From positions 1-5,481 of the forward strand of contig JAPULM010000502.1 in the NCBI GenBank assembly GCA_027294925.1: 5,481 nt of DNA, in the 5' to 3' direction. Under the pieces are notes generated by a model, which had not been told where the DNA came from, ran no database searches, and saw only the letters and a program-made list of their open reading frames with translations. Both the position numbers and the translations under genes were made by a program. The number at the start of each line of letters is the position of its first letter. Positions within the stretch are counted from its first letter, which is position 1. Shown one piece after another: positions 1 to 4,879 of the stretch. The stretch comes from a bacterium. Its GTDB lineage: Bacteria > Tectomicrobia > Entotheonellia > Entotheonellales > Entotheonellaceae.

Positions 1-1440
1 CAGGGCCGTGGTCAGGTTGACGCGCTGCACCTCACCGCCGGATAGGGTGCGTGATTGTCGATCGAGGGTTAGGTAGCCCAAACCAACCTCGACCAGATAG
101 CGTAAACGGTTGCAGATTTCGTTCAGTAGCAGTTCAATGGCGCGATCGTGACCGGACGCCTTGGCCAAGGCGCAGAACAACGCATGCGTTTCGGCTACAG
201 GGAGGGCATAGATAGCAGCGATGTGCCGGTCTCCAATGCGCGTCAAGAGCGCTTCGGCTTTAAGGCGCGTACCGTTGCAGTCGGTGCACGTTACGTAACT
301 CCGGTAGCGGGCAAGAAAAATGCGCACGTGCATGCGATAAGTTTTCTTTTCAAGCCAGCGAAACCAAGACCGTATACCGTAGAAACCAGTCTCTCCCTCA
401 ACAATCATCTGCTGTTGCGTGGCACTAAGTTCGGCATAGGGTGCATGCGTGGGGATAGCGTGCTGTTGACAGAAATCCAGCAACACGCGACGTTCGCGCG
501 TGGTCGATTTGGTGCTCCAGGGTTTGATAGCGCCATCCTTCAGGCTCTTGCCTCGATCCGGGATAATCAAATCAAGGTCGATATCAATGCTGCGACCAAA
601 GCCTCGGCAGGTTTCACAAGCGCCCAGCGGGCTGTTAAAGGAGAACAGGTTGGGGACAGGATCACGATAGGTGATGTTACAGATTGGACAATGCAAATGT
701 TGGCTGAACTTGAGTGGCGCATGGTCGGGTGGACGAACGATGCTTAAACCCTGCCCAAAACGCATCGCTTGTTCAATTGAATCGATGAGCCGTGAGCGGC
801 GTTTGGCTTCAACGTTAATTCGATCAGCCAGGACTTCAACCGAGCTGTCATCGGCAAGCGATAAGTCGTCGGCATCCAGCCGGATTAACACGCCATTGAC
901 CAGCACGCGGGTAAAACCCAGGCGTTGCAGGTCGCGCTTTGTATCGTCAGATGACGTCGAGGCTGTCGTCGTATAGGGGAAACTAATGGTCACGGACTGA
1001 CCCGTGTAGTCGCGTAACAAGGATTCCACAATATCGCCGGCGTTGCTACGGACGACCGGGCGATTGCATTGCTGACAGTGTAATTGTCCAATTTTGGCAA
1101 ACAGAAGACGGATATGATCCGTCAGTTCCGTCATGGTGCCGACGGTGGAACGCGAATTTTTGACTGGATTGCTTTGATCAATTGCAATTGCCGGTGGAAT
1201 GCCCTCGATGCGTTCCATCTGAGGTTTATCCATGCGTTCCAGGAACTGTCGGGCATAAGCGGAAAAACTTTCAACATAGCGCCGTTGGCCTTCGGCATAT
1301 AACGTATCGAAAGCCAAGCTTGATTTGCCCGATCCGCTGACACCGGTAATGACAATGAGCTCATTTAAAGGCAGATCAAGTGATACGTGTTTCAGGTTGT
1401 TCTGGTTGACATCAACGATGCGAATGACGCCTGCAGACAT
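1..1440 (-). CDS. uvrA: UvrA-family excinuclease ABC subunit A, N-terminal 480 codons (3' end beyond the left edge)
   Basis: This is the ATPase subunit of the UvrABC nucleotide-excision repair complex, which recognises DNA lesions and loads UvrB in the cytoplasm. The frame is open from ATG at 1440 to the window edge. Visible are Walker A GVSGSGKSS (residues 33-41), the Q-loop-side block YVESFSAYARQFLERM (55-70), the UvrB-interaction block around RSTVGTMTEL (97-106), a zinc module CPIC-x20-CETC (251-278), CTDCNGTRL (385-393) and the first ABC signature LSGGEVQR (466-473). The signature position is close to that in E. coli UvrA (about 490), so this half is full length. A GAGG motif (complement of 1447-1450) six bases before the ATG supports the start. 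Variants such as GIPPAIAIDQSNPVK in place of the usual GLSPAISIEQK, and LTTAL after the signature, suggest a paralogous UvrA2 or tandem-duplicated UvrA. No clear LexA box was seen upstream. The family call is firm; the subtype is inferred. Confidence 0.93.
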   Translation of the reverse strand, partial: MSAGVIRIVDVNQNNLKHVSLDLPLNELIVITGVSGSGKSSLAFDTLYAEGQRRYVESFSAYARQFLERMDKPQMERIEGIPPAIAIDQSNPVKNSRSTVGTMTELTDHIRLLFAKIGQLHCQQCNRPVVRSNAGDIVESLLRDYTGQSVTISFPYTTTASTSSDDTKRDLQRLGFTRVLVNGVLIRLDADDLSLADDSSVEVLADRINVEAKRRSRLIDSIEQAMRFGQGLSIVRPPDHAPLKFSQHLHCPICNITYRDPVPNLFSFNSPLGACETCRGFGRSIDIDLDLIIPDRGKSLKDGAIKPWSTKSTTRERRVLLDFCQQHAIPTHAPYAELSATQQQMIVEGETGFYGIRSWFRWLEKKTYRMHVRIFLARYRSYVTCTDCNGTRLKAEALLTRIGDRHIAAIYALPVAETHALFCALAKASGHDRAIELLLNEICNRLRYLVEVGLGYLTLDRQSRTLSGGEVQRVNLTTAL

Positions 1441-1656
1441 AGAATGCCTCGGGTGGGTAGGAAGGTTAGGGTCTATGTTTCGTCTGTAATGAGGAAAACG
1501 ATTGGGTAGTGAGGTCAGATTACACTGGAAAGGCGTTGATAGCCAGGGGAAATTTTAAGGCGTTGAGCGCCGCTTTAGGTGCCTTGCAAACAGACAGGCG
1601 AAAGTCGGAGATTCTTTGCCGGAAATCGCCTGAGGATCAGGGATGACATGACACGT
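1441..1656. other. Intergenic region between uvrA start and the CRP-type site
   Basis: No convincing gene is seen here. The stretch must hold the uvrA promoter, or uvrA is read through from the MFS gene. On the minus strand only weak -10 candidates are visible (TGTAAT, complement of 1517-1522; TAAAAT, complement of 1552-1557), neither with a good -35 at 16-18 bp. A 10-bp direct repeat AAGGCGTTGA occurs at 1530-1539 and 1557-1566; its meaning is unknown. No CTGT-N8-ACAG LexA box was found by eye. Confidence 0.5.
1447..1450 (-). promoter_or_regulatory. Ribosome-binding site of uvrA
   Basis: On the minus strand GAGG lies six bases before the ATG at 1440. It is short but well spaced, and it supports this start over the later in-frame ATG at codon 70. 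Confidence 0.55.
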
Positions 1657-1672
1657 TGTGATGAGGATCACA
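1657..1672 (+). promoter_or_regulatory. CRP/Vfr-type cAMP receptor protein operator
   Basis: The sequence reads TGTGAT-GAGG-ATCACA, so all twelve half-site positions match the CRP consensus TGTGATCTAGATCACA and the core is TGTGA-N6-TCACA. The centre is at 1664.5. Relative to a start site near 1728 set by the TATATT box, this is about -63, close to the class I activator position (-61.5). That CRP, or a relative with the same specificity, binds here is established for the motif; activation rather than repression, and the assignment to the plus-strand transcript, are inferred. The uvrA start is 217 bp away on the other side, too far for a typical CRP promoter. Confidence 0.75.
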
Positions 1673-1681
1673 GAATACGTG

Positions 1682-1702
1682 TGTTGACGATCACCGTCAA
1701 CA
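1682..1702. repeat. Perfect 8-bp inverted repeat, probable operator
   Basis: The arms TGTTGACG (1682-1689) and CGTCAACA (1695-1702) are exact reverse complements separated by five bases. The centre (1692) would lie near -36 of the proposed plus-strand promoter, where a bound regulator would overlap the -35 region. The spacing does not fit FNR (TTGAT-N4-ATCAA), and I do not recognise the cognate regulator. TTGACG also resembles a -35 box, but no -10 box follows at 16-18 bp. Confidence 0.5.
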
Positions 1703-1716
1703 GCCGGACTGGTTTG

Positions 1717-1722
1717 TATATT
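1717..1722 (+). promoter_or_regulatory. Candidate -10 box (TATATT) of the small plus-strand transcript
   Basis: TATATT matches five of six bases of the sigma-70 consensus and predicts a start near 1728-1729. The hexamer 17 bp upstream (1694-1699) is a poor -35, as is common at activator-dependent promoters, and fits the CRP-type site centred about 63 bp upstream of the start. This is a prediction from motif and spacing only. Confidence 0.45.
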
Positions 1723-1752
1723 AGCGGCTATCATTACGACTTAAACCTATTT

Positions 1753-1760
1753 GAGGAGGT
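1753..1760 (+). promoter_or_regulatory. Strong ribosome-binding site of the 25-aa ORF
   Basis: GAGGAGGT matches the Shine-Dalgarno consensus closely, with six bases to the ATG at 1767. It is among the strongest in the window and is the main reason to believe that the tiny ORF is translated. With the preceding T it forms TGAGGAGG (1752-1759), exactly complementary to the terminator loop at 1923-1930, so it could be masked intramolecularly. Confidence 0.7.
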
Positions 1761-1766
1761 TCTGTA

Positions 1767-1844
1767 ATGAATCGCGCTATTTTACATGATGTTATTACCC
1801 AGATGGCTGTTTTGAGCGTTATTATCTTTCTCTGGATTCAGTAG
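1767..1844 (+). CDS. 25-aa hydrophobic single-span micropeptide, unknown function
   Basis: The ORF has 25 codons plus TAG, starting at ATG 1767. The product begins with a short polar stretch (MNRAILHDVITQ) and continues as an uninterrupted hydrophobic run MAVLSVIIFLWI (residues 13-24) ending in Gln. That is 12 strongly hydrophobic residues, or up to about 20 with the preceding ILHDVIT region, enough for a small inner-membrane peptide inserted alone or against a partner. Support comes from the GAGGAGGT Shine-Dalgarno sequence at ideal spacing, a CRP-type site upstream and a dedicated terminator downstream. No homologue is recognised; known small membrane proteins (CydX, KdpF, AcrZ, TisB) do not resemble it in sequence. 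It could be a regulator of a transporter or respiratory complex, or a toxin-like peptide; none of these is shown. A spurious ORF within an sRNA remains possible. Confidence 0.55.
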   Translation: MNRAILHDVITQMAVLSVIIFLWIQ

Positions 1845-1870
1845 CCGGGTGGTAAACACTCAGCAGAAGT

Positions 1871-1896
1871 TGTGGGGAGTCTAGCTACTCACCACA
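1871..1896 (+). other. Imperfect hairpin in the 3' region of the small transcript
   Basis: TGTGGGGAGT (1871-1880) pairs with ACTCACCACA (1887-1896) over ten positions with one G/A mismatch, around a six-base loop CTAGCT. It stands four bases before the terminator stem, giving a double-hairpin 3' end of the kind seen in small RNAs. It has no T-tract of its own and is unlikely to be a terminator. Confidence 0.6.
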
Positions 1897-1900
1897 TGCG

Positions 1901-1951
1901 GCCTCGGGAACAGGGGTAACCGCCTCCTCACCTGTTCCTGAGGCTTTTTTT
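1901..1951 (+). terminator. Rho-independent terminator of the small plus-strand transcript
   Basis: GCCTCGGGAACAGG (1901-1914) pairs with CCTGTTCCTGAGGC (1931-1944) over 14 positions, 13 Watson-Crick and one G-T, around a 16-base loop. Seven T follow (1945-1951). The T-tract is on the plus strand only; on the minus strand the hairpin is followed by CGCATGTGG, so it would not be a good intrinsic terminator for the MFS gene. The T-tract overlaps the MFS stop codon (TAA, complement of 1950-1952), so the two units converge with no spacer. The loop contains CCTCCTCA (1923-1930). Confidence 0.9.
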
Positions 1952-3128
1952 ATGCCTCGACGGGTTGTATCTTGCCAGGTAACGTACAGGAAAGTACGGC
2001 TGCCAGTACTGCAAAAGCCACCAGAAGTTGAAATGCAAAATGGAGGCCGAACAAGTCCGCCATATAGCCGGTCAGAATTGGCGTGAAAGCGGATAGGGTG
2101 CTGGAACAACCAAAAATAAAGCCGACGCTGACACCCACTTGGTTGTCCTTGGCGATTTCACTGCCGATGGCCAACGATACGGGGAATAACGCAAAGATAA
2201 AGAAGCCCACCACCACCGTCCAGGCAATCATGATCAGGCCGCTTGATAACGTGAATGCGAACATCGCCAAGCCAGTCCCCAGCGAACAGACCAGGAAAAT
2301 CATCCGGCCGCCCACTTTGTCGTAGATGAACCCGCCAAGTGGTTGGGCAATGAGACCGACGAAGAGCATCAAAGAGGTAATGACGCCCGCCTGCGATAAG
2401 CTTGAGCCACGTTCGACTAAAAATGTCGGCAGAAAAGTTAAAAACCCGCGTAATACCATGCTCAGCAGTGAAAAAGCGAGTGCCACCAAGACGAGCTGTT
2501 GGGTAATGGCTTTGCTGAAGCCGGATGTTCCGGTGTCTTGCGGCTCATCCAACACGCTGCGGAGTAACGCCACGATCAACAAGCCTGGAATGGCAAGCAG
2601 CATGATGCCGTGACGCCAACCTAAAGCCGACACCAGGTAGACGACAACGAGAGGCGCAAGAAAATTTCCGATAGAGCCTCCCCAACCATGTACACCCATA
2701 GCGCGCCCTTTGGTTGCCGGAAACAGGCGGGTAATAAAATGGGTTGATTGGGGGTGAAAGGTTGCTGCGCCCAGGCCGCACAGGAGGCTGGACAGCAACA
2801 CCCACAGGTAGGTTGGCGATAGGCCAATCGCGATGCAGCCCACGCCATTAATCAGAAATCCGGCGAGTAGCATTTTCTTGCGGACGGCATATTTGTCGGA
2901 GAGGTGTCCAATGGTCGGTTGCAGGATGCCTGAGAGAATATAAAAGCAGAAAGACAACACGCCAATCTGGAAATAGTTCATGCTGAAGGCAATGAGCAGA
3001 GCGGGTAGCAGCGGCGGCAAGATCATCGCGTAAAAGTCGTTCACCATATGCCCGGTGGTTAACCCTGCCAGCAGCGTATAAGGACGATACTTGTCTCGAC
3101 GGGTTCGTAAGCGTTCAGTCGCAAGCAT
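1950..3128 (-). CDS. MFS transporter, fosmidomycin-resistance (FSR)-like
   Basis: The protein is an inner-membrane major facilitator of 392 residues, the usual MFS length, with about twelve hydrophobic segments in two halves joined by a polar linker near residues 190-208. It shows a motif A equivalent GHLSDKYAVRKK (74-85) and a matching loop GGFIYDKVGGR (265-275) in the second half, as expected from the internal duplication. GHMVNDF (26-32), ILQPTIGHLSDKY (68-80) and GLGAATFHPQS (118-128) resemble the E. coli Fsr family (SHLLND, LLQPVVGYWTDKY, GTGSSVFHPES). Fsr exports fosmidomycin by proton antiport; the substrate here is unknown, and it may be a metabolite or a different drug. The start is 14 bp after the aspC-like stop without a good Shine-Dalgarno sequence, so translational coupling is likely. 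The family is secure, the subgroup probable. Confidence 0.9.
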   Translation of the reverse strand: MLATERLRTRRDKYRPYTLLAGLTTGHMVNDFYAMILPPLLPALLIAFSMNYFQIGVLSFCFYILSGILQPTIGHLSDKYAVRKKMLLAGFLINGVGCIAIGLSPTYLWVLLSSLLCGLGAATFHPQSTHFITRLFPATKGRAMGVHGWGGSIGNFLAPLVVVYLVSALGWRHGIMLLAIPGLLIVALLRSVLDEPQDTGTSGFSKAITQQLVLVALAFSLLSMVLRGFLTFLPTFLVERGSSLSQAGVITSLMLFVGLIAQPLGGFIYDKVGGRMIFLVCSLGTGLAMFAFTLSSGLIMIAWTVVVGFFIFALFPVSLAIGSEIAKDNQVGVSVGFIFGCSSTLSAFTPILTGYMADLFGLHFAFQLLVAFAVLAAVLSCTLPGKIQPVEA

Positions 3129-3142
3129 GGCTGAGGTGGTCT

Positions 3143-4336
3143 TCAGGTTAATTGTTGTACGGCCTTGTCGATACGTTCAAGGCCCTCTTCCAGTTCAGCC
3201 ATAGAGGAGGCATAAGAGAGGCGAAACGACGTATTGTCCCCAAACCCTTCGCCCGGCACAATGGCGACACCGGCTTTATCGAGCAGGAAATCTGCTAGAT
3301 CGGTAGGCGTCTGCAAACGTTGACCTTGATAGGCACGGCCTAATAAACCACTTACTTGGGGAAAGGCGTAGAAGGCACCATGCGGCATCGTACAGGTAAT
3401 GCCTGCAATGGCGTTTAGACGCGGTATGACGAAATTACGACGCTTTTCGAATTCTCCAGCCATGCTTGCTACACTGTCCTGTGGACCGGTCAATGCCTCA
3501 ATGGCAGCAATCTGGACAAACGAAGTGGGATTGTTGGTGGTTTGGGATTGCAAGCGCCCACACGCCTCGATCACGTTCTGAGGTCCGGCGCAATAGCCCA
3601 ACCGCCAGCCTGTCATGGCATAGGATTTGGAGAAGCCGTTGACCACAATCGTGCGTTCCTTGAGTTCCGGATGCCGGGCGGCGATGCTGACCTGTTCAAT
3701 ACCGTCGTACACAACATGTTCGTAAATTTCATCCGTGATAACGTAGAGATCGGTTGGGACTAGAACACGGGCCAGATCGTCCAGTTCTGCCGGCGTATAA
3801 ACGGCGCCGGTGGGATTACTTGGGCTGTTCAAGATAATCCCTTTTGTCCTGGGGGTCAGGTACTGTTGCAAGATATCCCCGGTGATTTTGAAATCCGTCT
3901 CGGCAGTGGTTGGAATAATGATCGGTTTACCACCGGCCATTTCGATCTGCGCCGGATAGGTCACCCAATAGGGGGCGGGGATGATCACTTCATCGCCTAT
4001 ATCGACCAGGACCATGGCCAGATTGTGTAGAACATGTTTGGCGCCGCACGACACAATGATTTGCTCAGGTTGGTAGTCCAGATCATTTTCCCGTTTGAAT
4101 TTTTCGACAATCGCTTGGCGCAGGGCCGGCACACCACTGGTTGGTGTGTATTTGGTAAAGCCTTCCATCATTGCATGTTCAGCGGCGCGGATAATATTGG
4201 CTGGGGTGATAAAATCGGGCTCTCCCAGGCCAAAATCGATCACATTGCGACCCTGCGCGCGTAGGGCTTTGGCTTTGTTGGAAACGGCAAGCGTTTCTGA
4301 CGGTTTGAGTTGGCTGGCAAATTGGGAGAGCTGCAT
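3143..4336 (-). CDS. aspC: Class I pyridoxal-phosphate aminotransferase, aspartate aminotransferase type Ib
   Basis: This 397-residue cytosolic enzyme is expected to exchange the amino group between aspartate and 2-oxoglutarate. Fold-type I landmarks are all present: GEPDF (38-42), TKYTPTSG (61-68), NPTG with the PLP-contacting Asn174, TDEIYE with Asp202 and Tyr205, the Schiff-base Lys237 in FSKSYAMTGWRLGY, and the carboxylate-binding Arg372 in FRLSYA. KPSETLA near the N-terminus and SCGAKH (Lys100) follow the Thermus-type Ib enzymes, some of which also transaminate prephenate to arogenate, so a role in Phe/Tyr synthesis is possible. The ATG at 4336 is preceded by AGAGGT at good spacing, and this motif overlaps the coaD stop codon, so the two are coupled. 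The symbol aspC is used by family; exact substrate range cannot be read from sequence. Confidence 0.93.
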   Translation of the reverse strand: MQLSQFASQLKPSETLAVSNKAKALRAQGRNVIDFGLGEPDFITPANIIRAAEHAMMEGFTKYTPTSGVPALRQAIVEKFKRENDLDYQPEQIIVSCGAKHVLHNLAMVLVDIGDEVIIPAPYWVTYPAQIEMAGGKPIIIPTTAETDFKITGDILQQYLTPRTKGIILNSPSNPTGAVYTPAELDDLARVLVPTDLYVITDEIYEHVVYDGIEQVSIAARHPELKERTIVVNGFSKSYAMTGWRLGYCAGPQNVIEACGRLQSQTTNNPTSFVQIAAIEALTGPQDSVASMAGEFEKRRNFVIPRLNAIAGITCTMPHGAFYAFPQVSGLLGRAYQGQRLQTPTDLADFLLDKAGVAIVPGEGFGDNTSFRLSYASSMAELEEGLERIDKAVQQLT

Positions 4337-4345
4337 GCTGTACCT

Positions 4346-4831
4346 CTACGACTTCAGCTGAAATTTTTCTTTTAACGCCGCCACCACTGGCGGCGGCACG
4401 AGTTGCTCGACATTGCCGCCATAGGCGGCCACTTCTTTAATCAGACGTGACGCCACAAAGCTATATTCCTCTCGTGGCATCAGGAAGACAGTTTCAATCT
4501 CTTCATCCAGACGTCGATTCATCAGGGTCATCTGAAATTCGTACTCAAAATCCGCAATGGCCCGAATACCGCGTACAATAACGTTTGCCTGGCACTGTCT
4601 GGCATAAAACACCAGTAGGGTATTAAAGGTATTGATTTCAATATTACCCATGCCTTTGGTGGCTTCTTCCACCATGCGGTAGCGGTCTTCCACATCAAAC
4701 AGCGGGCCTTTCATCGGATTGTCAAAGATGGCTACAATGAGTTTGTCAAACATGCGCAAACTGCGCTCGATGAGATCAAGATGTCCATTGGTAATAGGGT
4801 CAAAAGTTCCGGGGTATACCGCAACGGTCAT
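4346..4831 (-). CDS. coaD: Phosphopantetheine adenylyltransferase
   Basis: CoaD transfers AMP from ATP to 4'-phosphopantetheine to give dephospho-CoA, the penultimate and rate-limiting step of coenzyme A synthesis, as a cytosolic hexamer. The 161 residues match the usual length (about 160). The nucleotidyltransferase signature YPGTFDPITNGH (6-17) contains the TxGH motif with the catalytic His17; Lys41, VRGIRAIADFEYEFQM (86-101) with Arg87 and Arg90, and EEYSFVASRLIKEVA (121-135) for nucleotide and pantetheine binding follow in order. The start is fixed by the first codons and by a strong purine-rich ribosome-binding site. The gene lies 48 bp after rlmN and 9 bp before aspC, within an apparent operon. 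Nothing appears degraded or missing. Confidence 0.97.
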   Translation of the reverse strand: MTVAVYPGTFDPITNGHLDLIERSLRMFDKLIVAIFDNPMKGPLFDVEDRYRMVEEATKGMGNIEINTFNTLLVFYARQCQANVIVRGIRAIADFEYEFQMTLMNRRLDEEIETVFLMPREEYSFVASRLIKEVAAYGGNVEQLVPPPVVAALKEKFQLKS

Positions 4832-4834
4832 CAG

Positions 4835-4846
4835 CCCTCCTCCTCA
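4835..4846 (-). promoter_or_regulatory. Ribosome-binding site of coaD
   Basis: On the minus strand TGAGGAGGAGGG ends three bases before the coaD ATG (4831), with AGGAGG registers at usable spacing. Like the micropeptide ribosome-binding site it contains TGAGGAGG, so it is also fully complementary to the terminator loop of the proposed small RNA. Confidence 0.7.
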
Positions 4847-4879
4847 ACAATCGCCTGTGCAATCTGGTCTCTGTTTAGG

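Larger units (their letters stand above)
1728..1951 (+). ncRNA. Candidate small regulatory RNA / short mRNA with 25-codon ORF
   Basis: This proposed transcript of about 224 nt runs from the start predicted by the TATATT box to the T-tract of a strong intrinsic terminator. It has a leader of about 39 nt with a strong ribosome-binding site, a 25-codon hydrophobic ORF (1767-1844), a linker, an imperfect hairpin (1871-1896) and the terminator hairpin (1901-1944). It is the only unit on this strand and is separated by its own terminator from everything downstream. The terminator loop exposes CCTCCTCA, a typical anti-Shine-Dalgarno seed. The size, a structured 3' end and a CRP-type operator resemble dual-function RNAs such as Spot 42 and SgrS, but no sequence family is recognised. 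The 5' end is uncertain by several bases; the 3' end is well supported. It could equally be a simple mRNA for the micropeptide. Confidence 0.5.

Noticed and set aside
148..747. 199-codon plus-strand ORF within the uvrA region
   Set aside because: It is antisense to uvrA, whose motifs are continuous on the other strand; no ribosome-binding site or family resemblance.
1441..1560. SOS (LexA) box upstream of uvrA
   Set aside because: Only isolated CTGT and ACAG pieces are seen, with no CTGT-N8-ACAG match.
1684..1689. TTGACG as the -35 box of the plus-strand promoter
   Set aside because: No -10-like hexamer follows at 16-18 bp; TATATT is 27 bp away. It is better explained as one arm of the inverted repeat.
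1682..1702. FNR-type operator
   Set aside because: FNR sites are TTGAT-N4-ATCAA (14 bp); this dyad has TTGAC/GTCAA half-sites seven bases apart.
1579..1767. 62-codon plus-strand ORF (GTG start) whose stop overlaps the micropeptide ATG
   Set aside because: It has no ribosome-binding site, spans the CRP-type site, dyad and -10 box, and gives no protein-like sequence. The TAATG overlap appears accidental.
1901..1951. Bidirectional terminator serving the MFS gene
   Set aside because: On the minus strand the hairpin is followed by CGCATGTGG, without a T-tract.
1885..2109. 74-codon minus-strand ORF crossing the terminator
   Set aside because: It overlaps the MFS 3' end in another frame and reads through the terminator hairpin; no support.
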